Shown here: one piece after another, positions 15,887 to 25,432 of the stretch | Layout: every line of letters begins with the position of its first letter | Position numbering within the stretch: position 1 is the stretch's first letter | NCBI GenBank assembly: GCA_040386975.1 | Contig: JAZKEO010000008.1 | Span: 1-64,000 of the forward strand | Origin: M2408 sp040386975 | GTDB taxonomy: Bacteria > Bacteroidota > Bacteroidia > Flavobacteriales_D > Crocinitomicaceae | Reading direction: 5' to 3' | Length of the DNA stretch: 64,000 bases | Notes under the pieces: model-generated | Told to the model about the DNA's origin: nothing | What the model saw: only the letters and a program-made list of their open reading frames with translations | Databases searched by the model: none | Position numbers and translations under genes: made by a program

Positions 15887-18124
15887 TTACTTATCTAAAT
15901 AAGTCTGTAAAGCCGAATCGTAAATATCTTTCAACTCATGACAGAAACCATAATGATCTTCGTCAATCATAAATTTTCCTTTTGTAACGTGTCCTAGCAA
16001 AGTGAAATTAATTCCAGACTGAAGAATGTGTTCAATAAAATCTTGCTCTTGTTCTTCGGTAACTGTTACCACTACTCTACCTTGTGCTTCACCGTATAGG
16101 AAAGCGTCTTCACGAATTTCAGCATCAGTTACAATATCAAAACCTAAACCTCTTGGGAAAGCCATTTCTGCCAAAGTAACGAACAAACCACCGTCCGAAC
16201 AATCGTGTGCAGCGTTAATCAATTCACTCTGAATCAAAGCTTTTACAGTTTGATGTAGAGCGTATTCTTTCTCTAAATCAAAATGAGGTGCAGGAGAAGC
16301 TTCAACATTGTGGAAAGAAGCCAAATATTCTGATGAAGCAATATCTTCAACTGTTTCACCCAAAATGAAGATTAAATCTCCTTTTTGTTTGAAATCCAAA
16401 CTCATGATTTTATTTTTATCGTGTACCAAACCAATCATTCCGATTGTTGGCGTTGGGAAAACAGGAATTTCTTTTCCGTTAATCACAGATTGATTGTAAA
16501 ATGATACATTTCCACCTGTAACTGGTGTTTCAAATTTCAAACAAGCTTTCGACATTCCTTTAATTGCACCAACAAATTGCCAATAAGATTCTGGATTGTA
16601 TGGATTTCCAAAATTCAAACAATTCGTAATTGCACTTGGTTCTCCACCAGCGCAGGTAATATTTCTTGCTGCTTCAGAAACCGCAATCATAGTTCCAATT
16701 TCAGGATCAGCATTTACATAACGTGAATTACAATCCACTGTCATTGCTAAGCCTTTGTCAGTTCCTTTGATATTTACAATTCCTGCATCAGATGGACGAT
16801 TTGTAGTCATCGTTTTCGTTCCAACCATTGAATCATACTGTTCGTAAACCCATTTTTTGGAAGCGATATTTGGATGTTGCAATAAAAATAAAGCAACTTC
16901 TTTTAAATCTTCTGGTTGTTCGATTGAATTGATATCGAATTTTTTGTATTCTTGATAATAAGCTGGTTCAGTGTATTCTCTTTGATTTTGAGGAGCTCCA
17001 CCACCTAAAACAAGTGATTCAGCAGGAACATCTCCAACCATTTCTCCGTGCATAAAATAACGAACGCGGTCAGAATCTGTTACCACACCAATTTCTTCAG
17101 CGTGTAAATCCCATTTATCAAAAATTGCTTTTACTTTCGCTTCTTCTCCTTTTTGAATCACAACAAGCATTCTTTCTTGCGATTCTGAAAGTAAAATTTC
17201 ATATGGCAACATATTTTCTTGTCTTGTAGGAACTTTATCTAAGTGAATATCCATCCCAACACCACCAGCTGCACTCATTTCGTTTGTAGAACAGGTAATT
17301 CCAGCAGCTCCCATATCTTGCATTCCGCGAATAGAATTTGTTTCAGCCAATTCCATGGTAGCTTCCAACAATAATTTCTCTTGAAATGGATCTCCAACTT
17401 GTACAGATGGTAAATCGTTTGCAGAATCTTCTGTTATATCTTTTGAAGCAAAAGCTGCACCAGCAATTCCATCTTTTCCAGTCGCTGAACCAACAATGTA
17501 CACAGGATTTCCTGGACCTGTTGCTTTTGCAGAGATTACTTTTTTCGTGTCGATAATTCCAGCTGAAAAAGCATTAACTAAAGGATTTTGGTTGTATGAC
17601 TTATCAAAAAATACTTCACCACCAACAATTGGAATACCGAAAGCATTTCCGTAATCACCAATCCCTTTTACAACACCTTTTACCAACCATTTTGTTCTAT
17701 CTTGCGTAATATCTCCAAAACGCAATGAATTTAATTGAGCAATTGGTCTTGCTCCCATGGTGAAAATATCGCGATTAATTCCTCCAACACCAGTTGCAGC
17801 ACCTTGATACGGTTCCAATGCACTTGGGTGATTGTGTGATTCAATTTTAAAAACACAACCAATTCCGTCTCCTAAATCAACCAAACCAGCATTTTCTTCA
17901 CCAGCTTTAACTAACATGTGAGGACCATCTTTTGGTAATTGTTTCAACCAAAAAATTGAATTCTTGTAAGAACAATGCTCAGACCACATTACAGAATAAA
18001 CACTTGTTTCAGTAAAATTAGGTGTTCTACCTAAAATTTTCTTAATCATTTCAAATTCATCGGCTCTTAAACCCAATTCAATTGCTTGTTCTAATGTTGC
18101 TTCTGCTTGTAATGTGCTTTCCAT
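15887..18124 (-). CDS. purL: Phosphoribosylformylglycinamidine synthase subunit PurL
   Basis: 745 residues from the ATG at 18124. The frame extends to 18193, but a -7 box at 18140-18147 excludes that start. It catalyses the ATP- and ammonia-dependent conversion of FGAR to FGAM, the fourth step of purine synthesis. The length and absence of a glutaminase domain make it the small PurL type, needing separate PurQ and PurS, which are not in the window. Conserved segments include WSEHCSYKNS, ESHNHPSALEPYQGAATGVG and NSLRFGD, followed by two AIRS-like halves. The C-terminal half contains DCSDGGLFVTLAEMAF. Confidence 0.95.
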   Translation of the reverse strand: MESTLQAEATLEQAIELGLRADEFEMIKKILGRTPNFTETSVYSVMWSEHCSYKNSIFWLKQLPKDGPHMLVKAGEENAGLVDLGDGIGCVFKIESHNHPSALEPYQGAATGVGGINRDIFTMGARPIAQLNSLRFGDITQDRTKWLVKGVVKGIGDYGNAFGIPIVGGEVFFDKSYNQNPLVNAFSAGIIDTKKVISAKATGPGNPVYIVGSATGKDGIAGAAFASKDITEDSANDLPSVQVGDPFQEKLLLEATMELAETNSIRGMQDMGAAGITCSTNEMSAAGGVGMDIHLDKVPTRQENMLPYEILLSESQERMLVVIQKGEEAKVKAIFDKWDLHAEEIGVVTDSDRVRYFMHGEMVGDVPAESLVLGGGAPQNQREYTEPAYYQEYKKFDINSIEQPEDLKEVALFLLQHPNIASKKWVYEQYDSMVGTKTMTTNRPSDAGIVNIKGTDKGLAMTVDCNSRYVNADPEIGTMIAVSEAARNITCAGGEPSAITNCLNFGNPYNPESYWQFVGAIKGMSKACLKFETPVTGGNVSFYNQSVINGKEIPVFPTPTIGMIGLVHDKNKIMSLDFKQKGDLIFILGETVEDIASSEYLASFHNVEASPAPHFDLEKEYALHQTVKALIQSELINAAHDCSDGGLFVTLAEMAFPRGLGFDIVTDAEIREDAFLYGEAQGRVVVTVTEEQEQDFIEHILQSGINFTLLGHVTKGKFMIDEDHYGFCHELKDIYDSALQTYLDK

Positions 18125-18139
18125 GGAATTATTTTTGTG

Positions 18140-18147
18140 CAAAAGTA
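18140..18147 (-). promoter_or_regulatory. -7 box of purL promoter
   Basis: On the minus strand TACTTTTG lies 15 nt before the ATG at 18124. It decides the purL start. Confidence 0.6.
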
Positions 18148-18251
18148 AAAATTCTAAATCGGTTTTATCGTGAATTATTGATAATTTGTGCAAAATGTTA
18201 AGAAAAACATGTTTTTTCCGAAATAAATTACAAAAAAATAAATCTTAACAT

Positions 18252-18259
18252 TAACTTTG
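18252..18259 (+). promoter_or_regulatory. -7 box of the membrane-protein/SDR/amidohydrolase operon
   Basis: TAACTTTG ends 7 nt before the ATG at 18267, implying a very short or absent leader. No clear -33 box is visible. Confidence 0.5.
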
Positions 18260-18266
18260 GGGACTT

Positions 18267-19769
18267 ATGATTTTTGAAATTACATATTCCTTCTTATTCT
18301 TTCTTGCGGTATTTTTCTCATTAAGATATATTAAACTATTTCAAATAGAAGGTTTAAAAAAATGGGACTTAGCTTTTGTATTTGGGCTAAAATCATTTGC
18401 AGGACTATTTTTTATTTACATTTTCACTTGGCATTATGGTCCTGGATATTTGTATTATGATTCTAGTGTTTACATCAGTGATGCAAAAATCCTACAAAGT
18501 GTTTTCAGCTATTCACCTATTAATTTTCTAAAATTATTATCGGGAATTGGTGAAACTAAAGAGCTAATTGAAACGCATTTACAAAACACTCATATATGGT
18601 CACAACCTAATAAAATAATTCATGACGATGCAAAAAATATTATTCGTATAAATAGTGTAATTCATTTCTTTTCATTTGGTCAAATTTATATTCATTTTAT
18701 TGTTTTTAATTTATTTTCAATTTTTGGGATCGTTCAAATTTATCTTTATTTTAAGAAATATATTAAAATCAATCATCGATTATTTTTATTTGGATTAGTC
18801 ATCTTACCATCTTTTTTATTTTGGGGAAGTGGCGTTTTGAAAGAACCAATGGTCATTTTTGTGTATGGATTGTTATTTTGGATCTTAAGAAAACCATTCG
18901 AAAAGAAATACTTGAATTACTTATCCTTTTTGATAATTATCTATTTATTATTGAATTTTAAAGCTTATATTCTAGTAGCTATTATTTTTCCTTTTTCATT
19001 TATCATTTTTTCGAAGTATATTTTCCCTAAAATGAGGCTTTATTACGTTTTAGGAATTCAATTTATGCTTTTATTTACAAGCTTTTTGTTCATGCCAAAT
19101 CAATGGCAAGTATTTGTTGACAACATTACCGATAAACAGTTTGATTTCAATAATATAACAAAAGGCGGTATTTATTTGAGTACTGGATCAAAAAAATATG
19201 ATTATCAAGTACCTATAAATCAATATGATAAAATAGTAAAAGAATCTGATTCTGTAATTTTCATTAAAGATGTGGAAATTTTTCAATTATTGAAAGGAAA
19301 GAGACACGGATTAAAAAAGATTACGATGAAAGCTGACTCCCTTCACAAATTTAAAATCAAAAGTATTTATCGATATTCAAACTCTTACATCGAACCAACA
19401 TTGATTTTATATTCAAAAAAACAGTTAATAAAAAATATCCCTATTTCACTTGTAAATTCACTATTGAGACCAAGCTGGAATGATCCTTCACCAAAATTTA
19501 AATTTTTAACAATATTAGAGACTTATATTCTATTTGCATTTTTAATTTTAGCCTTTATTTTTAGGCGTAAATTAAACCGAAATGAGCAAATCATGATAAT
19601 TACACTAGCACTATTTGTGATTATATTATCGCTTTTTATTGGTTGGACAACTACTGTTTTTGGTGCAATCGTTCGTTATCGAATTTTTTCTTATTTAATT
19701 ATTTTAATCATTTCATTTATATTAATAAAGCCGTTTAAAGAATGGAAAACGAAAAAAAATATATCTTAA
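18267..19769 (+). CDS. Polytopic membrane protein of unknown function (polymerase/glycosyltransferase-like)
   Basis: 500 residues with about ten hydrophobic segments and a hydrophilic loop at about 275-390. The stretch ILPSFLFWGSGVLKEPMVIF resembles the central motif of EpsG/Wzy-type and other large polyprenyl-sugar membrane enzymes (PSxxFWxSGxxK). That resemblance is weak and the function is not assigned. It overlaps the following SDR gene by 28 nt, which indicates an operon. Divergent from purL. Confidence 0.75.
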   Translation: MIFEITYSFLFFLAVFFSLRYIKLFQIEGLKKWDLAFVFGLKSFAGLFFIYIFTWHYGPGYLYYDSSVYISDAKILQSVFSYSPINFLKLLSGIGETKELIETHLQNTHIWSQPNKIIHDDAKNIIRINSVIHFFSFGQIYIHFIVFNLFSIFGIVQIYLYFKKYIKINHRLFLFGLVILPSFLFWGSGVLKEPMVIFVYGLLFWILRKPFEKKYLNYLSFLIIIYLLLNFKAYILVAIIFPFSFIIFSKYIFPKMRLYYVLGIQFMLLFTSFLFMPNQWQVFVDNITDKQFDFNNITKGGIYLSTGSKKYDYQVPINQYDKIVKESDSVIFIKDVEIFQLLKGKRHGLKKITMKADSLHKFKIKSIYRYSNSYIEPTLILYSKKQLIKNIPISLVNSLLRPSWNDPSPKFKFLTILETYILFAFLILAFIFRRKLNRNEQIMIITLALFVIILSLFIGWTTTVFGAIVRYRIFSYLIILIISFILIKPFKEWKTKKNIS

Positions 19770-20524
19770 TTTCTGGTGCAACATCTGGTTTCGGTTTCGA
19801 AACTGCAAAGATATTTGCTAAAAATAATTGGAGCTTAATTCTTACTGGAAGAAGAAAAGAAAAACTTGAAGAAATCAAACAAAATTTCAAACTTGAATTT
19901 CCTAAAATTGATGTTATTACATTAAATTTTGACATCCAAAATAACAAAGAAGTCATCGAATCAATAAAATCGCTCCCACAAACTGTTACAAAAAACATTA
20001 AAATACTTGTTAATAACGCAGGTCTTGCTTTAGGTCGTAGTGTTATAGAAAATGGTGATGAAAGCGATTGGGATCAAATGATTGATACAAATATCAAAGG
20101 TTTATTGTATTTAAGTAAACAAATCATCCCTTTTTTGAAAGAAAACATGGAAGGTCACATCGTCAATTTAGGGAGTATCGCAGGAAAAGAAGTTTATCCT
20201 GAAGGAAATGTTTACTGCGCAACCAAATACGCTGTCGATGCACTTTCAAAATCCATGAGAATTGACTTAGTAAATTACAATATCAAAGTTACAAACATTG
20301 CTCCAGGAGCTGCAAAAACAGAATTTGCTTTGGTACGTTTCAAAGGAAATGAAAAAGTTGCGAATGCAGTTTACAATGGGATTGAACCCTTACTTGCCCA
20401 AGATATTGCTGAAACAATCTATTTTGTATGTACAAGACCAAAACATGTGACGATTAATGATTTGGTTATCATGCCAACAAGTCAAGCATCTGCAACAGTT
20501 TTTAATAGAAAAGTAAAATCATGA
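19742..20524 (+). CDS. Short-chain dehydrogenase/reductase (YdfG-like)
   Basis: 260 residues with a classical Rossmann SDR. The cofactor motif is GATSGFG at about 12-18, the structural motif is NNAG near 91-94, and the catalytic Ser-Tyr-Lys comes from LGSIAGKE and YCATK. TGRR after the second strand suggests NADP. It is most like the YdfG (3-hydroxy acid/serine dehydrogenase) subgroup. The start overlaps the previous gene and the end overlaps the amidohydrolase by 4 nt (ATGA), so the three are coupled. The substrate is unknown. Confidence 0.9.
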   Translation: MENEKKYILISGATSGFGFETAKIFAKNNWSLILTGRRKEKLEEIKQNFKLEFPKIDVITLNFDIQNNKEVIESIKSLPQTVTKNIKILVNNAGLALGRSVIENGDESDWDQMIDTNIKGLLYLSKQIIPFLKENMEGHIVNLGSIAGKEVYPEGNVYCATKYAVDALSKSMRIDLVNYNIKVTNIAPGAAKTEFALVRFKGNEKVANAVYNGIEPLLAQDIAETIYFVCTRPKHVTINDLVIMPTSQASATVFNRKVKS

Positions 20525-22143
20525 AGAAGATTTACCTATTCCTTTTTAGTGTTTTTCTTTTTTCATCTTGTATGAAAGGGAAAAAAGTCGATTTGATAGT
20601 TCACAATGCCAAAATTCACACCATAGATGGGAATTATTCTATTGAGGAAGCGATGGCAATCAAAGATGGGAAAATTGTTGAACTTGGTCCAGAAAGACAA
20701 ATTCTAAATAAATACCGTTGTGATGAAACAATCGATGCAAATGGAAAAGAAATTTATCCAGGATTTACAGATTCACACGGACATTTGTTGAGTTTAATTG
20801 ACCAAAGATTAAATTTAGATTTAACAGGAACAAAATCATTTGAAGAAGTTTTATTCAAATTAGAAAAATATGCTTCAAAACGCAAATTTATTGTAGGTCG
20901 CGGTTGGGATCAAGCTTCTTGGACAAACACACAATTCCCAACAAATAAAAAATTAAACGAACTTTACCCTAATACACCAATTTTACTCATTCGTGTTGAC
21001 GGTCATGCAGCTTTGGTGAATGATTGTTTGATGAAAAAAGCTCATTTATCAAAAGATTCTAAAATTGAAGGTGGAAAAGTATTTATTGAAAACGACAAAG
21101 AAACTGGAATAATTTTAGACAATGCCATTAACGAAGTTACCAAACTCATTCCAGCGTTTTCATTAAAAGAAAAACAAAGTGCTTTACTTGAAATCCAAGA
21201 AGAATTATTTCAGTTTGGTATCACTTCTGTTCACGAAGCTGGGATTAATTTTGAAGATATAAAACTTTTTGAAAGTCTTATATCTAAAAATAAATTGGAT
21301 TTAAACATTTACGCTATGCTTTATCCAAGCAAAGAAAACATGGATTTTGCTCAAAAAAACGGACATTACACAAACAAAAGTCTTTCTATAAGAAGTTTTA
21401 AAGTTGTTGGCGACGGCTCGCTTGGTTCACGTGGTGCTTGCTTGAAAAAACCTTATTCGGATGATATGCACACACACGGATTTTTAACCACAAGTTTAGC
21501 CGAATTACAACAAATTGCGACTTTTTGCAGAAAAACAAATTATCAAATGAATACACATGCCATTGGCGATTCAACAAACAAAGTTGTGTTAGACATTATT
21601 TCTGAAACTTTTAAATACAAAAAAGATCACCGCTGGAGAATTGAGCATGCACAAGTTTTGGATGTAATTGATATTCAAAAACTGACTTTGTGTGGAGCTT
21701 TTCCAAGTGTTCAGCCAACACATGCGGTTAGCGATCAACGTTGGGCAGAAAATCGAATTGGGAAAGAACGTTTGAAAGGAGCTTATGCATATAAATCGAT
21801 TTTGGATGCAACAGGAATTATGGCTTTGGGAACAGATTTTCCTGTAGAATCTTTCAATCCATTTTTGACTATTCACGCCGCAGTTCAAAGAAAAAACGAA
21901 CAAAATTCTCCATCAAAAGGTTTTTTAAAAAATGAAGCGCTTTAACTTCAAAATTGTGTGATGGGAATGAATTTGTGGCCAGCATTTGCTTGTTTTCAAG
22001 AAAATAAAACAGGTTCATTAGAAAAAAATAAAGAAGCAACATTTGTCATCTTAGATTTTCCTCTTAGGTCAAATCCAACATTCCAACAAAATTTCTCTTC
22101 AATGACCTTTATAAAAGGAAAAAAGGTTTACTCAGCTGAATAA
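20521..22143 (+). pseudogene. YtcJ-type amidohydrolase lipoprotein interrupted by in-frame TAA
   Basis: The reading frame runs 20521-21945 (474 codons, stop TAA at 21943-21945) and then continues in the same frame with no further stop to 22143. The downstream part (GMNLWPAFACF, GSLEKNKEATFVILDF, FIKGKKVYSAE) is exactly the C-terminal segment expected of a YtcJ-like metal-dependent amidohydrolase. The upstream part has a lipoprotein signal (LFSSC), the metal motif DSHGH, GRGWDQASW and a C-terminal TDFPVESFNP. One base change would restore a ~540-residue enzyme. Either the gene is inactivated by a nonsense mutation, the stop is read through, or the base is a sequencing error. The truncated product lacks the strands that complete the small beta domain. 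Confidence 0.85.
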
Positions 22144-22177
22144 TTATAGGATTATTTAAAATCTAAAATCATTTTCG

Positions 22178-22185
22178 TATCTTTG
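22178..22185 (+). promoter_or_regulatory. -7 box upstream of small ORF/zeta-like pair
   Basis: TATCTTTG lies 18 nt before the ATG at 22204, so the pair has its own promoter separate from the interrupted amidohydrolase. Confidence 0.65.
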
Positions 22186-22203
22186 TGAAACAAATCTTTA
22201 TTT

Positions 22204-22359
22204 ATGCGTACAAAAATTTTGATGCCAGCATACGAACCAACGGACAAAGAGTTAAATGACTTGATGAAAGGCGTTATTGAAAAAGTAAAAAGTAGAGCAT
22301 TAAAAGCTAAATACAAATTCAATCATGAATTATCTGAAGCTTTTAAAAAAATAAAATAA
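22204..22359 (+). CDS. Small protein, possible antitoxin partner of the zeta-like kinase
   Basis: 51 residues (MRTKILMPAYEPTDKE ... SEAFKKIK), a mostly helical, lysine-rich protein with no recognised domain. It sits directly behind a good promoter and ends 1 nt before the TTG start of the zeta-like kinase. Small helical protein first, toxin second, with near-overlap, is the usual type II toxin-antitoxin layout. The antitoxin role is inference. Confidence 0.6.
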   Translation: MRTKILMPAYEPTDKELNDLMKGVIEKVKSRALKAKYKFNHELSEAFKKIK

Positions 22360-22360
22360 A

Positions 22361-22969
22361 TTGTCAAAAAACGCTAAAAATCCAATTTTAATAGTAATCG
22401 CTGGTCCTAATGGATCAGGAAAAACTTCAATAACATTGGATATTTTAGAACACGAATGGCTTGAAAATTCCGTTTACATCAATCCAGATAATGTTGCAAA
22501 TGAAATTTTTGGAGATTGGAATTCCTTAGATGCAGTTTTAAAAGCAGCAAATTATTGTGATGATTTAAGAGAAAAATGTCTTTCAGAAAATAAAAGCATC
22601 ATTTTTGAAACTGTACTTTCGTCTCAAAGTAAAATGGATTTTATCCAAAAAGCAAAAAATCAAGGTTACTTTATTCGATTCTTATTTGTTTGTACAAACA
22701 GTCCAACAATCAACGCCAGTCGAATTGCACATCGCGTTTTAGAAGGTGGTCATGATGTTCCAATAACTAAAATCATTTCAAGATTTAGTAAATCTGTTTT
22801 AAATAGTTTGCTTGTTTCTAAATTCGTTGATCGCTCCTATTTTTACGATAATTCTTTAGAGGATAAAGAACCAAAATTACTTTTCAGAACAAAAAACGGT
22901 AAAATCTCCAAACAATACCGTAAAATTTCAGATTGGGCACAGCCAATTATTCAACATTTGAATCGATAA
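22361..22969 (+). CDS. Zeta-toxin-like P-loop kinase
   Basis: 202 residues from a TTG at 22361; no ATG is available nearby. Walker A is GPNGSGKT at about 15-22. INPDNVANEIF, FETVLSS, the FLFVCTNSP strand and RIAHRVLEGGHDVP match the zeta/AAA_33-type kinases. Several members phosphorylate UDP-N-acetylglucosamine and block wall synthesis; others have unknown targets. With the 51-residue gene immediately upstream it forms a likely toxin-antitoxin module. A metabolic or repair kinase remains possible. Confidence 0.82.
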   Translation: MSKNAKNPILIVIAGPNGSGKTSITLDILEHEWLENSVYINPDNVANEIFGDWNSLDAVLKAANYCDDLREKCLSENKSIIFETVLSSQSKMDFIQKAKNQGYFIRFLFVCTNSPTINASRIAHRVLEGGHDVPITKIISRFSKSVLNSLLVSKFVDRSYFYDNSLEDKEPKLLFRTKNGKISKQYRKISDWAQPIIQHLNR

Positions 22970-23005
22970 GATTCATCATAATTCAGATTTTCATCAATAA
23001 ATCCG

Positions 23006-23013
23006 TAACTTTG
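23006..23013 (+). promoter_or_regulatory. -7 box of ABC-F gene
   Basis: TAACTTTG lies 23 nt before the ATG at 23037. Confidence 0.6.
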
Positions 23014-23036
23014 CACTTTTTTAAAAAGAGAAGTGT

Positions 23037-24668
23037 ATGATGTCAATTGATGGTTTAGCAGTAGAATTTAGTGGAACAACCTTATTTAGTGATGTTTCGT
23101 TTTCAATCAATGAAAATGATAAAATTGCTTTGATGGGGAAAAATGGAGCTGGAAAATCAACACTTCTAAAAATTTTAGCAGGACAAAACAAAGCAACAAA
23201 AGGTTCACTTTCATTTCCGAAAGAATACAAAATTGCTTATTTACCGCAACATTTATTGACTGACGATACAAGTTCCGTTTTTGAAGAAACAAGTAAAGCT
23301 TTTGCGACTTTGTTTGCTATGAAAGATGAAATCGAAGCTTTAAATCACGAACTTACTATCAGAACTGATTACGAATCGGATGACTATTCAAAAATTATTG
23401 AACAAGTTTCAGATTTAAGTGAAAAATTCTATTCGATTGAAGATATAAACTACGAAGCCGAAGTAGAAAAAGTACTTTTCGGTTTGGGTTTTTTAAGAAC
23501 AGATTTTAGTCGCCCAACATCAGAATTTAGTGGTGGCTGGAGAATGCGTATAGAATTAGCGAAAATTTTACTTCAAACTCCAGATTTGATTTTACTTGAT
23601 GAGCCAACAAATCACATGGATATTGAGTCGATTGAATGGTTGGAAGATTTTTTAATTAATCAAGCGAAAGCGGTTGTCGTTATTTCACACGATAGAGCTT
23701 TTGTGGATAACATTACAAATCGTACGATTGAAGTAACGATGGGTAGAATTTATGATTACAAAGCAAAATACTCCCATTATTTAGAATTACGAAAAGAACG
23801 CAGAGAACAACAGCAAAAACATTATGACGAGCAACAAAAAATGATTGCTGAGAACATGGAATTTATTGAGCGATTTAAAGGAACCTATTCCAAAACAAAT
23901 CAAGTTCAATCACGTGTTAAAATGCTTGAAAAACTCCCACTAATTGAAGTTGATGAAGTTGATACTTCTGCTTTAAAACTAAAATTTCCACCAGCTCCGA
24001 GATCGGGTTCTTATCCAGTTGTTGTTTCTGAAATGACAAAAAAATACAGCGAGCATGTAGTTTTTAATAATGCTTCTTTAACAATTGAGCGAGGACAAAA
24101 AGTAGCTTTCGTAGGGAAAAATGGTGAAGGAAAATCAACTATGATTAAAGCTATCATGAAAGAAATTGATTTTCATGGAAAAGTTGAACTTGGTCATAAC
24201 GTGAAAATCGGTTATTTTGCTCAAAATCAAGCTTCACTTTTGGATGAAAATATGACTATTTTCGAAACAATTGACACGATTTCTGAAGGAGATATCCGCA
24301 CCAAAACACGTGACATTTTGGGAGCGTTTATGTTTGGAGGTGACGACATTACAAAAAAAGTAAAAGTACTTTCCGGAGGTGAAAAAACACGTTTAGCGAT
24401 GATTAAATTGTTACTTGAACCAGTAAATTTATTGATTCTCGATGAGCCTACAAACCACTTAGATATGAAAACAAAAGATATCATCAAAGATGCTTTACGT
24501 GATTTTGATGGAACATTAATATTAGTTTCTCACGACCGTGATTTCCTTGATGGTTTAGCGACAAAAGTTTTTGAATTTGGAAATAAACGAGTGAAAGAAC
24601 ATTTTGAAGATGTTACCGGATTCTTGAAAATAAAAAAAATGGAAAACTTACGTGAAGTGGAGAGATAA
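23037..24668 (+). CDS. ABC-F family ATPase (ribosome-associated type)
   Basis: 543 residues with two ABC domains and no membrane segment. Domain 1 has GKNGAGKST (about 34-42), FSGGWRMR and LILLDEPTNHMD. The charged linker (about 240-290, RERREQQQKHYDEQQK region) is the P-site tRNA interaction motif of ABC-F proteins. Domain 2 has GKNGEGKST, LSGGEKTR and LLILDEPTNHLD. Such proteins act on the ribosome in translation, either as housekeeping factors or antibiotic protection. The subfamily cannot be fixed here. ATG ATG at the start leaves a one-codon ambiguity. Confidence 0.92.
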   Translation: MMSIDGLAVEFSGTTLFSDVSFSINENDKIALMGKNGAGKSTLLKILAGQNKATKGSLSFPKEYKIAYLPQHLLTDDTSSVFEETSKAFATLFAMKDEIEALNHELTIRTDYESDDYSKIIEQVSDLSEKFYSIEDINYEAEVEKVLFGLGFLRTDFSRPTSEFSGGWRMRIELAKILLQTPDLILLDEPTNHMDIESIEWLEDFLINQAKAVVVISHDRAFVDNITNRTIEVTMGRIYDYKAKYSHYLELRKERREQQQKHYDEQQKMIAENMEFIERFKGTYSKTNQVQSRVKMLEKLPLIEVDEVDTSALKLKFPPAPRSGSYPVVVSEMTKKYSEHVVFNNASLTIERGQKVAFVGKNGEGKSTMIKAIMKEIDFHGKVELGHNVKIGYFAQNQASLLDENMTIFETIDTISEGDIRTKTRDILGAFMFGGDDITKKVKVLSGGEKTRLAMIKLLLEPVNLLILDEPTNHLDMKTKDIIKDALRDFDGTLILVSHDRDFLDGLATKVFEFGNKRVKEHFEDVTGFLKIKKMENLREVER

Positions 24669-24704
24669 TTAAGTCTTGTTTTACAACTAATTTAATTTCT
24701 TTCT

Positions 24705-24712
24705 TATCTTTG
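24705..24712 (+). promoter_or_regulatory. -7 box of psd
   Basis: TATCTTTG lies 15 nt before the ATG at 24728. Confidence 0.65.
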
Positions 24713-24727
24713 GCACAAATCTAATTT

Positions 24728-25396
24728 ATGAAATTACACAGAGAAGGATATTTAATCATTGCAATTGCAGCTTTAATTTTAGGCTCAATTCATGTTGGAA
24801 ATTATTTTTTATACCAATATACAACTTGGCTTTGGCTTTATATTCTGTTGATTTTGGGTGAATTAACCATGATGTATTTGGTGGTACAGTTCTTCCGAGT
24901 TCCAAATATTAAATGCGTTTCAGACATCATGGATGTTATGTGTCCAGCAGATGGAAAAGTTGTTGTGATTGAAGAAGTTGAAGAAACCGAATTTTTTCAC
25001 GACAAACGCATACAAATTTCGATTTTTATGTCGCCATTAAATGTGCACGCTAATTTTAACCCAATTTCAGGAATTATCAAATATGTGAAATACCACAAAG
25101 GTTTATTTCTTGTCGCTTGGCATCCTAAAAGTAGTACAGATAACGAAAGAAGTACATTTGTGATTGAACACCAAACGGGTCAACAAGTCTTATTCAGACA
25201 AATCGCTGGAGCAGTTGCTCGTCGAATTTGTTACTACGTGCAAGAAAATCAAGAAGTTAAAACTGGAGAAGAGTTTGGTTTTATCAAATTTGGTTCACGA
25301 ATTGACGTGTTTTTACCCTTGAATTGTGAATTAAATGTTAAAATTGGTGAAATTGTGAAAGGAAGGCTGACAAAACTTGCAGTATTAAAAAATTAA
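24728..25396 (+). CDS. psd: Phosphatidylserine decarboxylase, short (archaetidylserine-type) proenzyme
   Basis: 222 residues. Two N-terminal membrane segments (about 8-27 and 33-54) are followed by the decarboxylase domain with PADGKVV, MSPLNVHANFNPISG and the self-cleavage site FGSRIDVFLP, where the Ser becomes the pyruvoyl group. It makes phosphatidylethanolamine, downstream of CdsA. The small size places it in the PSD-B/archaetidylserine decarboxylase-like class usual in Bacteroidota. Confidence 0.93.
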   Translation: MKLHREGYLIIAIAALILGSIHVGNYFLYQYTTWLWLYILLILGELTMMYLVVQFFRVPNIKCVSDIMDVMCPADGKVVVIEEVEETEFFHDKRIQISIFMSPLNVHANFNPISGIIKYVKYHKGLFLVAWHPKSSTDNERSTFVIEHQTGQQVLFRQIAGAVARRICYYVQENQEVKTGEEFGFIKFGSRIDVFLPLNCELNVKIGEIVKGRLTKLAVLKN

Positions 25397-25432
25397 TCAT
25401 AAATTTATCCCATAATTTTAAAACTTGTAAAC

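Noticed and set aside
18125..18193. Upstream in-frame start of purL
   Set aside because: A -7 box at 18140-18147 lies inside the extension and the family begins near the ATG at 18124.
21943..21960. Frameshift as the cause of the split amidohydrolase
   Set aside because: The downstream part is in the same frame as the upstream part, so a single stop codon, not an indel, explains the split.
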